Positions 34,824 to 43,597 of a stretch of 64,000 bases of DNA are shown piece after piece. The notes under the pieces were generated by a model, which was not told the DNA's origin, did not search any database, and was given only the letters and a program-made list of their open reading frames with translations. The DNA comes from Desulfoprunum benzoelyticum (GTDB taxonomy: Bacteria > Desulfobacterota > Desulfobulbia > Desulfobulbales > Desulfocapsaceae). The stretch is from contig NZ_JACHEO010000008.1 in the NCBI RefSeq assembly GCF_014201505.1, positions 1-64,000 on the forward strand. The letters are read 5' to 3'. The first letter of the stretch is position 1. Each line of letters begins with the position of its first letter. The translations under genes were made by a program, and so were the position numbers.

Positions 34824-36404
34824 TCAGGTCGTGGCGCCGTACATATCGGCGATCTGCCGGTGACCGCTGCCGCTGGCCGGCAACCGGACGCGGAAGAGGG
34901 TTCCGGGCAACATCCCCTGCTGCTGATCGTTCACCGGGCTTTCGACGCCAATCGTGCCGCCGTGTTCATGGATGATGCCATAGGAAACGGAAAGACCGAG
35001 TCCTGTCCCCTGGCCGACCGGTTTGGTGGTGAAAAAGGGTTCGAAGATCTTGGCCAGGTGCTTCTCCGGTATGCCCTGCCCGCTGTCGCGGATTTCCACC
35101 ACCACATCGTCGTTTTCAATCCGGGTTCGCAGCAGCAACTCGCCACCCCCCTGCTCCAGCATCGCATGGTGGGCGTTGTTGACCAGATTGACGAAAACCT
35201 GCCGGAGTTTTTCCGGATCGCCGTCAATCCTCGGCAGGCTGTCCGCAAATTGACGATGGACAGCGATATGACTGAGCCCGAGGGTATGCTCGGTCACCGC
35301 CACGACGTCGGCCAGTATTTCGTTGAGATCGATCTCTTCCCGAGTGCTGCCGGACTGCCGCGAAAACTTCAGCAGGTCGGCGACAATCTTGCGGCTGGCC
35401 TTGGTCTGCCGTTCTATGACCTGCAGACTCTGGTAGGCATCGCTGCCCTCCTGGACATCGTCCATCAGCAGCTGGGAATAGCCGAGGATGATGCCGAGCG
35501 GGGTGTTGATTTCGTGAGCGACCCCGGCCGCCATCTGTCCGACCGAGGCCATTTTCTCGCTGGCCGCCAACTGCTCCATCATGATCTTGACCCTGGTCAG
35601 ATCCTTGGCGATGACCTCGGAGCCCAGGATTTCCCCGCCTTCACCGATGATCGCCGTCGCCGACAGCAGCACGGAAACGACCTTCCCGTCCCGACGAGCC
35701 AGGTCGACATTGAGATCCTTGATATAGCCGTCCTGGAACAACCGTTTGGTAAAGGCATCCCTATCATCAGGATCTGATAATATATCGGCAAGTTGCAGGA
35801 CGGATTCCTCCTCCCGGCAATACCCAAGCATCTCGAAGCCGGAATCGTTCATATCGACGATCCGGTTGTCGGCGTCGCTGAAAAAGACCATGTCCTTCGA
35901 CGCCGAAAAGAGATGCCGGAACTTCTTTTCCGACTGCGACAGTTCCTCGGTCCGCTCCTCGACCTTCTGTTCCAGGGTCTGGTTGAGGTCGCGAAGCTGG
36001 GCCGCAACGGCGGCAAGATCACGGTTGGCATTTTTCAACTTGCCGGCCTCGTGTTCGAGGGCCTGGTAGGCCTGAACCCCTTTGTGATAGAAGATCATCA
36101 CCGCCGCCACCGAGATCATGAACAACGTATTGAAACCGCCGGAGTACGGCGAGATCTCCGCCCAGATTTCGCCCTGGCCGGCGATCAGCAGGAACTGTTT
36201 GACCAGGTGGCCGACCGCCCGGGAAATGGTGAAGGCGGCGATGGCGAAGGTGACATAAAAAAGATAGCCCCAGACAAAGTTGCCGGGTTGCCGCCTGGAC
36301 AACGACCGGGCGTAGCGCCAGGCCAGGAAGGCAAAGACGATATTGGCGGCGGAACCGATGATATCGAGGAGAATCACCGGCACCAGGGGAATGCCTGCAA
36401 TCAT
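34824..36404 (-). CDS. Membrane PAS sensor histidine kinase
   Basis: A 526-residue kinase. About three membrane segments occupy the first 115 residues (SAANIVFAFLAW..., YLFYVTFAIAAFTISRAV, FMISVAAVMIFY), then a coiled coil and a PAS domain (MVFFSDADNRIVDMNDSGFEMLG). HisKA has VAHEINTPLGIILGYSQLL and HATPase has VNLVNNAHHAM, DSGQGIPE and GTGLGLSVSYG. All catalytic boxes are present. Its ATG overlaps the stop of the preceding membrane protein gene. Confidence 0.92.
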   Translation of the reverse strand: MIAGIPLVPVILLDIIGSAANIVFAFLAWRYARSLSRRQPGNFVWGYLFYVTFAIAAFTISRAVGHLVKQFLLIAGQGEIWAEISPYSGGFNTLFMISVAAVMIFYHKGVQAYQALEHEAGKLKNANRDLAAVAAQLRDLNQTLEQKVEERTEELSQSEKKFRHLFSASKDMVFFSDADNRIVDMNDSGFEMLGYCREEESVLQLADILSDPDDRDAFTKRLFQDGYIKDLNVDLARRDGKVVSVLLSATAIIGEGGEILGSEVIAKDLTRVKIMMEQLAASEKMASVGQMAAGVAHEINTPLGIILGYSQLLMDDVQEGSDAYQSLQVIERQTKASRKIVADLLKFSRQSGSTREEIDLNEILADVVAVTEHTLGLSHIAVHRQFADSLPRIDGDPEKLRQVFVNLVNNAHHAMLEQGGGELLLRTRIENDDVVVEIRDSGQGIPEKHLAKIFEPFFTTKPVGQGTGLGLSVSYGIIHEHGGTIGVESPVNDQQQGMLPGTLFRVRLPASGSGHRQIADMYGATT

Positions 36405-36877
36405 CGACCTTCCTCCATCTTTTCGGAGACGGCGGCACGGGAAAATGAACGCATGGCGAGAAAAAGAACGAAAAGGGCCGGTGTGATAACCAGATGATCG
36501 AGGGCCGTGACATAGTAGACCCACCGGTCGAACGACACCGGTGGCAGCAGCAGGGCCGAGAGATAGCCGTCTTCGGTGGAGACGGCCTCTTCAGGCAGGT
36601 TCATCTGGGCGAGATGACCGATAAAGGCGAGGCCGTTCCAGATCATCATCAGCCAGCAGAACCGTTGGAGATAGAGCCAGCCGACCCCGGCAAAGCCGCT
36701 GCGGCGAATGTCCCACAGGAGATAGCCGAGGGCGCCGAGGTACTGGATATGGGCAACCTGATGAACGACTACGCCTTCTATGCCGCCATGGGTCTGCAGG
36801 GCCCAGGCATCCTGACAGAACAGCATGACGGTGACAAGCGGCGTCAAGGCGAGTATGCGCAGGCAGGCTGATATCAT
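36401..36877 (-). CDS. Membrane protein of unknown function in sensor operon
   Basis: A 158-residue protein with a cleavable-looking N-terminal signal (LRILALTPLVTVMLFCQDAWA) and about three further hydrophobic segments. It contains several His (HGGIEGVVVHQVAHIQY, HLAQMN, DHLVITP) that could bind haem or metal. It is the first gene of the kinase operon and overlaps the kinase start by four bases, so a sensory-partner role is likely. The start at 36877 is chosen over 36901, which would begin inside a perfect palindrome. Confidence 0.72.
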   Translation of the reverse strand: MISACLRILALTPLVTVMLFCQDAWALQTHGGIEGVVVHQVAHIQYLGALGYLLWDIRRSGFAGVGWLYLQRFCWLMMIWNGLAFIGHLAQMNLPEEAVSTEDGYLSALLLPPVSFDRWVYYVTALDHLVITPALFVLFLAMRSFSRAAVSEKMEEGR

Positions 36878-36893
36878 TCGTCCAGTTTCCAAG

Positions 36894-36911
36894 TGCAACA
36901 TTCATGTTGCA
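36894..36911. promoter_or_regulatory. Dyad site A, candidate activator-binding site
   Basis: Perfect palindrome TGCAACAT-TC-ATGTTGCA. With one flanking A-G it matches dyad B at 37174 in 17 of 20 bases, which is far above chance. It lies just upstream of, or within, the leader of the membrane protein gene. Confidence 0.6.
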
Positions 36912-37029
36912 GGCCGGAATACACAGGGCCGACCTGCGGAGATCATGGAGAACGGCTGTTCAGGCCGAGGAAGGCAGGGTCATGCCTCCAGCCAATGATG
37001 TACCCAGCCGGGCTCCATTGCCCCTCTCT

Positions 37030-37045
37030 TGCAGAATTGATACCA
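37030..37045 (-). promoter_or_regulatory. Candidate sigma-54 promoter of the kinase operon
   Basis: On the minus strand TGGTATCAATTCTGCA has the invariant GG-N10-GC spacing and fits TGG...TGCA. Transcription would begin near 37018, about 140 bases before the membrane protein gene. Dyad B lies about 130 bases upstream, a typical enhancer distance. A sigma-54 activator gene is adjacent. Confidence 0.5.
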
Positions 37046-37173
37046 GAGAAACGACGAGGGCAAGAAAAACCAAAATTAACTATAAGCTATTGATATTCAA
37101 TTATTATTTATGGCCGTGCCGCAATCCTCTCCGCCTCTGACGATGGCCGCTGGCCGCAACCGGATTATAGCAG

Positions 37174-37191
37174 TGCAACATTTTTGCTGCA
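37174..37191. promoter_or_regulatory. Dyad site B, candidate enhancer
   Basis: Imperfect palindrome TGCAACA-TTTT-TGCTGCA, nearly identical to dyad A. It lies 73 bases beyond the stop of the sigma-54 activator gene and upstream of the candidate sigma-54 promoter. Confidence 0.55.
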
Positions 37192-37263
37192 CCATGAACA
37201 ACGGGCCGATAATCCCGGGAACCATATCTTGAAACAGTGGATTTTCAGCAGGGAGGGGAAAGG

Positions 37264-38697
37264 CTATGACCGGAAATCGCTGATCGCGATCTGGTAGCGC
37301 CGCAGCAGACGCTGCAGGGCCTGACGTTCCATGCCGCAGTTTCTGGCGGCAAGGGAAATATTGCCCTTGGTGCGGCCCAGGGCGGCTTGCAGGTAGCTGG
37401 CGGTAAATTCCTTCAGCACCTTCTCCTTGGCCCCGGCATAGTCGAGATGCTGGACCTGATCGAAACACAGACCGGAGTGCGCTTCGGGCGAACACTGGAC
37501 CTCGACATCCAGCCTCAGATCCTTGCTGTCGATCGTCGCCCCGGAGCCGAGCAGCACCGCCCGGTTGATGGTATTCTGAAGTTCACGGACGTTGCCCCGC
37601 CAGGAACGGCGCAGCAGCATCTGGATCGCCTCTTCGGAAAACTCGAGTTCGGGCCGCTCATATTCAATCCGGTATTTTCGGAGAAAATGATGGATAAGCA
37701 GGGGAATGTCGGAACGGATCTCCTCGAGGCTCGGCATCCTCACGGTCACGACGTTGAGGCGGTAAAACAGGTCCTCACGGAATTCCCCCCGGGCGATCTT
37801 GGCCTCGATATCCTGGTTGGTCGATGCCACCACCCGCACGTCGACCGGGATAGTCCTGGTCTGGCCCAGGGGCTGGATCTCCTTTTCCTGGAGGACCCGC
37901 AGCAACTTGGTCTGGATCGATACCGGGATGTCGGCGATCTCATCGAGGAGGATGGTCGAACGGTGGGCCTCGACGAACAGGCCGACCTTGTCTCGATCGG
38001 CGCCGGTAAAGGCCCCCCGGCAATAACCGAACAGCTCGCTCTCGAGGATGTTTTCCGGCAGGGCCGGACAGTTGACGGTCACCATCCTCCGACCGGCCCG
38101 GCCCGACATCGCGTGCAGGGCCCTCGCCGCCACCTCCTTGCCGGTCCCCGACTCCCCGCGAATCAGCACGGTCATATCGCTGGGGGCGAGACGCTGAAGC
38201 AGATCCTCGACCTCCCTCAGCCGCGGCGCATTGCCGATAAATCCGAAAAAATCGCCGCGTTCGGGATTTTTCTGGAGTTCGTGAAAGCGCCTGTTTTCAC
38301 GCAGCAGCCAGGTCCTCTCCATCGCCCTCGCCACTGCATGCAGAATCCGGTCATTGTCGAAGGGTTTCTGAAAGAAATCGTAGACCCCCGTCTTCAGCGC
38401 CTCCACCGCCATCTCCACCGTGCCGTAGCCGGTCATGATGATGGTGCTCATCGTCGGATCGATGTCCTGCAGGCGCCGAAAAAATTCGACTCCATCCATT
38501 CCCGGCATCTTGACGTCGGTGAGGACCACATCGGGCAGCCAATCCCTGGCGATCACCAGGCCGACGCCGCCCGAGTCGGCCTCCAGAACGTCGTATCCCC
38601 CTTTCTTGACCAGGAGTCTTGCCAGGAGTCTTCGCATATCGGGCTCATCGTCAACGACGAGAACCCGCCGGGACCCGTCGCCAGTCCATTCGTTCAT
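37264..38697 (-). CDS. NtrC-family sigma-54-dependent response regulator
   Basis: A 477-residue activator. A receiver domain (VLVVDDEPDM, VLTDVKMPGMDG, IIMTGYG, FFQKPFDND) is followed by an AAA+ domain with Walker A GESGTGKE, the sigma-54-contact loop GAFTGA (GYCRGAFTGADRD), Walker B ILLDEIADI and the arginine-finger region FREDLFYRLNV. A Fis-type helix-turn-helix lies at the C-terminus (GNISLAARNCGMERQALQRLLRRY). It activates sigma-54 promoters when phosphorylated. The kinase operon immediately downstream is the likely partner and target. Confidence 0.95.
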   Translation of the reverse strand: MNEWTGDGSRRVLVVDDEPDMRRLLARLLVKKGGYDVLEADSGGVGLVIARDWLPDVVLTDVKMPGMDGVEFFRRLQDIDPTMSTIIMTGYGTVEMAVEALKTGVYDFFQKPFDNDRILHAVARAMERTWLLRENRRFHELQKNPERGDFFGFIGNAPRLREVEDLLQRLAPSDMTVLIRGESGTGKEVAARALHAMSGRAGRRMVTVNCPALPENILESELFGYCRGAFTGADRDKVGLFVEAHRSTILLDEIADIPVSIQTKLLRVLQEKEIQPLGQTRTIPVDVRVVASTNQDIEAKIARGEFREDLFYRLNVVTVRMPSLEEIRSDIPLLIHHFLRKYRIEYERPELEFSEEAIQMLLRRSWRGNVRELQNTINRAVLLGSGATIDSKDLRLDVEVQCSPEAHSGLCFDQVQHLDYAGAKEKVLKEFTASYLQAALGRTKGNISLAARNCGMERQALQRLLRRYQIAISDFRS

Positions 38698-38751
38698 GGC
38701 ATATCAACCGGTTTGTCGTTCATCTGCCCCTCGACGGCAACCATCCCAGGA

Positions 38752-39357
38752 TCATGGCCGGATCAATCTTCCGGCGAGCAACGTGCCGGTGATGGCCAGG
38801 CTTTCCATGTCGAGGAATACCTCGGCCGAGGCCCTGTAGAGGACGGAGGCGGAGGCGGCAAAGAGATCGTCCCGATCGTTGAAATTGAGCAGCACCGGTA
38901 TCCGCGGCAGCGCCACGAAGCGCAGCGACAGGTCATGGGTGTCCGAAACGAGCCTCTTCCCCCCCAGTACCCCGGCCCGTTGCAGCAGCAGTGGTATCTG
39001 ACCGGTGAAGGTCGTCTCGATGATCTTGTTGGTGTTGGTGGTGAAATAGGACACCAGCGGACCGGCATCCTTGAACTCGCGATAGGTCACCAGCCGCTCG
39101 GAGAGCGGCGGCAACTCGTCGGGACAGGTCAGCAGATAGCGGCACAGCACCACCCGTACCGCCGGCGTGGCCTCAGCCCCGGTCGGGTCGGTGATGCCGT
39201 CATACGAGACATGGTATTCACGGCCATAGAGCGGGACCCGCAGCAACCCCTCTTCTCTGCCGATGCCGAGGAGTTCGGCCCTGGCGAATATGTCGATTTC
39301 GCGGAGTTTGACAAGGTACCGCTGGTACGTTTCCTCAAAAACGGGGGCCTGTTGCAT
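38752..39357 (-). CDS. DUF3786 domain protein
   Basis: A 201-residue protein resembling the DUF3786 part of the gene at 9726-10535 (here RVVLCRYLLTCP..., YREFKDAGPL, VALPRIPVLLNFNDRDD), but without the N-terminal Fe-S domain. No catalytic residues can be assigned. The start at 39357 has GAGGAG seven bases upstream; an ATG at 39363 overlapping the previous stop is an alternative. It is the last of three genes beginning at 39999. Confidence 0.8.
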   Translation of the reverse strand: MQQAPVFEETYQRYLVKLREIDIFARAELLGIGREEGLLRVPLYGREYHVSYDGITDPTGAEATPAVRVVLCRYLLTCPDELPPLSERLVTYREFKDAGPLVSYFTTNTNKIIETTFTGQIPLLLQRAGVLGGKRLVSDTHDLSLRFVALPRIPVLLNFNDRDDLFAASASVLYRASAEVFLDMESLAITGTLLAGRLIRP

Positions 39358-39359
39358 GC

Positions 39360-39539
39360 TCATGCTCCTCGCAGCCGTTCGAGCTGGTCAAGCACGAAAT
39401 CGCGTTCATCCTCGAGGGCCAGCAGATCCATCATCACCGGCGGTTTGACGGAGTGGGCCGGGAGGCGCCGCTTCGTTTCCGTGATCTGTTCCTCGAGTTC
39501 CTGAAGCCGTTCCCGCAGCTGCCGTCTCTTCTCCGTCAT
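39360..39539 (-). CDS. Small coiled-coil protein (59 aa)
   Basis: A 59-residue, highly charged protein with heptad-like Leu spacing (RQLRERLQELEEQITETKRRL and LLALEDERDFVLDQLERL), probably a two-helix coiled coil. The ATG at 39539 has GAGGTG six bases upstream; an earlier ATG at 39557 overlaps the preceding stop. No family is recognised. It is sandwiched between a hypothetical gene and a DUF3786 gene with overlapping ends. Confidence 0.65.
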   Translation of the reverse strand: MTEKRRQLRERLQELEEQITETKRRLPAHSVKPPVMMDLLALEDERDFVLDQLERLRGA

Positions 39540-39549
39540 CGAATCCACC

Positions 39550-39999
39550 TCATTCATCCCGTTTCACAACTGGCGGTTCCTTCCATCGCGCCAGAGCCGC
39601 CAGTTCCTTTTCGATCAACTGCACCTCACCGGCGGTGGCCTGCCGCTTTTCGACGCTGTAGAGAGGGGAATCGGCGAGGTGGCCACTCTTTTTGTAGACC
39701 ACGATTTCATAGCGGTCCGGTTCTTGGAGCAGGTCCTCGACCCACAACACCTTGTCGATATCGAGGGAAAACCGGCGGCAGATTTCCCGGGCGAACTTTT
39801 CCGGGTGAGCCGAGATCGACAGCCCGTCACCCGTCCGCGCATAGACGCAGAGGAAGGGCTTGAGGTGGCGCACCCGTCCCCTGTCCCCATCAGGAAAGGC
39901 CACGATCTTCAGATCATAGGTCCCGGGAAACCAGGCGATGGGGTCATACTCGTCATGTTTTTTCCCATCCCAACTGTACTTGCCGTCAAAGATCTTCAT
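39550..39999 (-). CDS. Hypothetical protein (149 aa)
   Basis: A 149-residue soluble protein starting MKIFDGKYSWDGKKH with an aromatic, acidic N-terminus and no Cys cluster. I do not recognise the family. It is first of a three-gene unit with the coiled-coil and DUF3786 genes, and the terminator of cooS lies immediately upstream. The ribosome site is weak. Confidence 0.7.
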   Translation of the reverse strand: MKIFDGKYSWDGKKHDEYDPIAWFPGTYDLKIVAFPDGDRGRVRHLKPFLCVYARTGDGLSISAHPEKFAREICRRFSLDIDKVLWVEDLLQEPDRYEIVVYKKSGHLADSPLYSVEKRQATAGEVQLIEKELAALARWKEPPVVKRDE

Positions 40000-40037
40000 G
40001 TTTTCAATATATTGCAGCCGTTCCGAGAAATCCAGAA

Positions 40038-40098
40038 GAAAAAAGGCCGTTCTCCGGCGTCTGGACGGGTGTCAACCCCAACGCGCCGGAGAACAGCC
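40038..40098 (-). terminator. Rho-independent terminator after cooS
   Basis: Long arms (GTTCTCCGGCGT with ACGCGCCGGAGAAC, extended by GGC/GCC) and on the minus strand a following run of U. It lies 18 bases after the cooS stop. Confidence 0.88.
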
Positions 40099-40115
40099 TC
40101 AAGCCACCCGATCGA

Positions 40116-42077
40116 TCAGGCTGTGGCGTCGAGGATCCGCCTGTCGGCCATATCCATCAGGACCCGCTCCCTCGCCTTGTCGATCCCGAGGGCCTGACGT
40201 TTCTTATCGATGTGAGCGATCATCAGCCGGGCCATCTCCAGCGGGTCGTCGGCGAAGCCCCACTTGCCGAAGCCCTTGGTCTCAAGCTCCTCGAACAGGT
40301 GCTTCTCGAACTTGGTGCCTTTGGTCATCGGGAAGGTGTGGCCGAAGATGGTATATACCCCCGAGGCCACGAAATACTGGCCGATCGCGATGGCCTTTTC
40401 ACTCATCCATTCCGGGGCGCATCCGGCCGCCGGCAGATCGGCGATCGTTTCGCCCAGACCGCCGGTCCGCACCATTTTCGAGGCGGCGATGAGAATCCGG
40501 CTATTGTCGACACAGGAGCCAAGCCCCAGAACAGGCGGCATTCCGACCGTTTCGCAGACCTCGGCCAGACCAGGACCGGCCATTGCCGCGGCCCCCGGCC
40601 CGGTGAGTCCGGCCTTGGCCAGGGCGAGCTGCGAACAACCGGTCTGCAATACCAGGACATCGTTTCGGATCAGTTCCTTGACCAGTTCAACGTGGGAGAA
40701 ATCCTGCTTCGACCGGGGATTTGTGCAACCAACCACCCCGGCAACCCCGCGGATCCGGCCGTTGATAATATTTTCGTTGAGCGGTTTGTAGCTGCCCCTG
40801 AACGAACCGCCAAGCATATAGTTGATATACTCATAGCTGAAGCCGTGCACCCCGAGTCCGGTTTTGCGCGGGATCTCGATCGTTTTGCCGCGAGTCTTGA
40901 AACGGGTTATCGCCTTGATGACGATCTCTTCCGTGCACTTGAGCGGATCATGCTCGTCAAGCTGGATATGCAGGGCGCCTTCGATTTTCGCCCGATAATT
41001 CGTGGTGATGAAAGGCGTGTCGTAACATTCGGCAACCCGCTTGAGATCCTGTTTGATACACTGGACATCGACGCACATCGCATCGACGGCCCCTGTGACC
41101 AGGACGGCCTCGGTGGAGGAAAAGTTGCCGGCATGGGGCAAACCGTGACGGGAGAGGGCGTCAAGACCGGAGCAGCACATGCCGATCAGGTTGATCCCCT
41201 TGGCCCCGGCCTCGATCGCCATCTTTTTGAGTTCCGGATCAGCGGCGGAGATAATCATCGCCTCGAGAAGGATGGGCTCGTGCCCGTGGACGATGATATT
41301 GACCTTGTCCTCCTTGAGTACACCCATCCCCACCTCAACCTCCACCGGTGACGGTGTCCCGAACAGGATGTCGGTGATGTCGGTTGAAACCATCGAGCCT
41401 CCCCAGCCATCGGCCAGGGCCGTCCGCGAGATCTGTTTGGTCAGGTTTTCGTAATCCTGGTCGACGCCGATCGCGGTCCGGTGCATCATCTCCATGATCT
41501 CCCGCATCGCCCCGCGCGGCACGATCCCTTCCTTACGCCAGGACTCAAGGGTCTTCGGCGGCACCCTTTTCATCATCGGGATCTCGCCGTCGACCTGGGT
41601 ATAGGTCTTCTCCAGTTCAGCATAGAGATCGAGGGCGATCTCCTTCAACTCCCGTCCCTCCGTGACGATGTCGAGCGCCTTGGCAACCTCCAGCAGTTTC
41701 ATCGGATCCTGAATTTTGAAATCCGTGTTTTTACCGTTGATGACGTCGCGGAAAAGCTCCAGCATTCCCATGCCGTGATCGGTGTGGGCGGCGGTTCCGG
41801 CCGCTACCATCCTCCCGAAATTCCTGGCGACGATGGTATCGATGGTGGCGCCGCAGATACCGACCCGGTCATACGGAGAATTGACATTCATCCGGCACGG
41901 CCCCATGGAGCAATGCTTGCAGCAGGCCGACTCGGCACCGATCGGACAGGCCTTCATGTTGCTGGCCCGGTCAAAAAACAACTCCACCCCATCCTTCCGG
42001 GCCTTGGTGATCATCTGCGCTGTCGCCTCGCAGGTCGTAAGATCGGATACGTTTATGAGTTCCTGTAATTTGGCCAT
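40116..42077 (-). CDS. cooS: Anaerobic Ni-Fe carbon monoxide dehydrogenase catalytic subunit (stand-alone copy)
   Basis: A 653-residue CooS. The Fe-S motif near the N-terminus is CPIGAESACCKHCSMGPCR. Later C-cluster ligands are seen in MCCSGLDAL, VDVQCIKQDL, GVVGCTNPRS, LQTGCSQLA and LGSCVDNSRI. It oxidises CO to CO2 or the reverse with ferredoxin-like carriers. The ATG at 42077 has AGGAG upstream. It forms a unit with cooC copy 2 but is outside the acs operon, so it may serve CO oxidation or redox balance rather than acetyl-CoA synthesis. About half the residues match acsA by eye. Confidence 0.95.
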   Translation of the reverse strand: MAKLQELINVSDLTTCEATAQMITKARKDGVELFFDRASNMKACPIGAESACCKHCSMGPCRMNVNSPYDRVGICGATIDTIVARNFGRMVAAGTAAHTDHGMGMLELFRDVINGKNTDFKIQDPMKLLEVAKALDIVTEGRELKEIALDLYAELEKTYTQVDGEIPMMKRVPPKTLESWRKEGIVPRGAMREIMEMMHRTAIGVDQDYENLTKQISRTALADGWGGSMVSTDITDILFGTPSPVEVEVGMGVLKEDKVNIIVHGHEPILLEAMIISAADPELKKMAIEAGAKGINLIGMCCSGLDALSRHGLPHAGNFSSTEAVLVTGAVDAMCVDVQCIKQDLKRVAECYDTPFITTNYRAKIEGALHIQLDEHDPLKCTEEIVIKAITRFKTRGKTIEIPRKTGLGVHGFSYEYINYMLGGSFRGSYKPLNENIINGRIRGVAGVVGCTNPRSKQDFSHVELVKELIRNDVLVLQTGCSQLALAKAGLTGPGAAAMAGPGLAEVCETVGMPPVLGLGSCVDNSRILIAASKMVRTGGLGETIADLPAAGCAPEWMSEKAIAIGQYFVASGVYTIFGHTFPMTKGTKFEKHLFEELETKGFGKWGFADDPLEMARLMIAHIDKKRQALGIDKARERVLMDMADRRILDATA

Positions 42078-42201
42078 AGCACTTCTCCTGGTCTGATAAG
42101 AAAAGAGACACACGTGCGGACTCCCCTTCCGGCAGCGGGGTTATCACGACGGCGCGTTTCCGCCTTCTGCCCTTTTTACGCTGACTATCGGCGGTGACAT
42201 T

Positions 42202-42225
42202 GAGAATGATTCCCAGGATAATGAT
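42202..42225 (-). promoter_or_regulatory. Repeated GA(G/T)AATGAT sites upstream of cooS
   Basis: Two copies, GAGAATGAT at 42202-42210 and GATAATGAT at 42217-42225, lie 15 bases apart in the cooS promoter region. They resemble Fur-type half sites. A metal-responsive operator is possible but only an inference. Confidence 0.3.
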
Positions 42226-42362
42226 ACACCACATCGTGGTATTGTCAAGCCGACAGGAGAACAACACGCCCTGCCGGCACTGCAGGACAACGTGATAGGA
42301 GATATACGAGAAAAACGAGGGAAAAAGAGGCCGATAGTGACGGGAGGCGAGCTCCCGCCACG

Positions 42363-43142
42363 TTATCTTTTCAAGGCGATAAGTTTGTCGACGATGGTGG
42401 AAAGTTCGCTCGGCGCGGTTTTGAGGTCTTCATGCGGTCGCCGCCCTTCGCGATCGGCGGTGACGATCTCCTGATCCTCGGGAAGAAACCCCAGAATCTC
42501 GAACCCCGGCAGTGACTGACGGATGAGTTCCTCGTCCTCCGGCCCATTGACCCGATTGCCCAGGACGATGATCTTCTTGATGCCGATATCCCGACCAAGC
42601 TTGCGGATTTTCTCGGCGGCCGCTCGGCTCCTCGCCCCGGGATTGACGACGATGACCAGGGCATCGACGGAAGAGGAGGTGGCACGGCCGAGATGTTCGA
42701 TTCCGGCCTCCATATCCATGATGACGATATCGTCGCGATAGAGGACCAGATGGGTCATCAGCGCCTTGAGGATCGTGCTCTCAGGGCAGATGCAGCCGGA
42801 ACCGCCGGTCTGGACCGTGCCCATGACCAGCAGTTTGACGCCGTCGCGCTCCAGCGAGAACCGGTCGGGGATATCGTCGACTTTCGGGTTCAGGGTGAAA
42901 AAGCCGCCCATTGTCCCGGGTTTGGCCCCGGTTCTTTCGGCGATCAGCTCGGATAGTTCGGAGACAGGGCGGATCGGCTGGTCCTCGGGGATGCCGAGAC
43001 CGGCCGCAAGATTGGCTACGGGGTCGGCATCGATGGCGATGACCGTGTTGCGGGTATCGGCGGCCAGCGAACGGGCGAGCAAGGCAGTGACGGTAGTCTT
43101 GCCGACTCCGCCCTTTCCACCGATGGCGATTTTCAGACTCAT
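42363..43142 (-). CDS. cooC: CooC-type CO dehydrogenase maturation ATPase (copy 2)
   Basis: A 259-residue ATPase with GGKGGVGKTT, VIAIDADPVANLA and the CxC motif GSGCICPES. These mark CooC, the Ni-insertion ATPase. It lies about 285 bases upstream of cooS on the same strand, with its own leader between. The ATG at 43142 has AGGAGG nine bases upstream. Probably specific to the adjacent CooS. Confidence 0.92.
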   Translation of the reverse strand: MSLKIAIGGKGGVGKTTVTALLARSLAADTRNTVIAIDADPVANLAAGLGIPEDQPIRPVSELSELIAERTGAKPGTMGGFFTLNPKVDDIPDRFSLERDGVKLLVMGTVQTGGSGCICPESTILKALMTHLVLYRDDIVIMDMEAGIEHLGRATSSSVDALVIVVNPGARSRAAAEKIRKLGRDIGIKKIIVLGNRVNGPEDEELIRQSLPGFEILGFLPEDQEIVTADREGRRPHEDLKTAPSELSTIVDKLIALKR

Positions 43143-43202
43143 GGTTGAATTCCTCCTAATCCTGTATGGCAAACGAGGGTATACGGCAGGGCAGTCTGCA
43201 CT

Positions 43203-43490
43203 TCATCTGATAATATGTCCATCCTTGTCGACCATCGCTACCATAAATCCGTTTTTTTCAGCAATTTCTTTCAATTCATCGACATGCACCGCCTGGACCT
43301 CGTACTTCCTACCCTTTTCCCGGGGCAGGGTCAGCAGACAATCAGCCGCATCATCTCTGGATGTGAAGGCTGGGATAAAATCCACGTCTCGTTCCTTGTC
43401 ATGCAGGCCGAAGAAATGCTCGTTCGGTCCCGGATCGCAGACCACGGCATAGATCCAATCAGCCCGTTGCACCTTTTCTTCCATCTTCAT
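43203..43490 (-). CDS. Small conserved-looking protein upstream of cooC (95 aa)
   Basis: A 95-residue soluble protein (EEKVQRADWIYAVVCDPGPNE..., AVHVDELKEIAEKNGF, ending DKDGHIIR). It has a compact alpha/beta look but no motif I recognise. GAGAGG precedes the ATG at 43490; a second Met two codons later is equally well placed. It is preceded by the acsE terminator and followed by cooC, so it may belong to CODH maturation or its control. Confidence 0.7.
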   Translation of the reverse strand: MKMEEKVQRADWIYAVVCDPGPNEHFFGLHDKERDVDFIPAFTSRDDAADCLLTLPREKGRKYEVQAVHVDELKEIAEKNGFMVAMVDKDGHIIR

Positions 43491-43542
43491 TAATCCTCTC
43501 AGAGCTAGGCCATGACAGTCTGGTGTCTTGGCCGGTTGACGC

Positions 43543-43573
43543 AAAAAAGCCCCATTCGCACAGGAATGGGGCT
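43543..43573 (-). terminator. Terminator after acsE
   Basis: Perfect arms AGCCCCATTC / GAATGGGGCT with a six-base loop; a run of U follows on the minus strand and TTTCATTTT on the plus. It lies 25 bases after the acsE stop and separates the acs operon from the small gene-cooC-cooS unit. Confidence 0.9.
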
Positions 43574-43597
43574 TTCATTTTGCAACATGGAAATCGA

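Larger units (their letters stand above)
36878..37263. other. Regulatory region between sigma-54 activator gene and kinase operon
   Basis: A 386-base region with no gene. It contains two near-identical 18-base dyads (36894-36911 and 37174-37191) and a sigma-54-like promoter on the minus strand (37030-37045), described separately. The part around 37070-37110 is AT-rich, as expected for DNA bending between enhancer and promoter. Confidence 0.6.
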
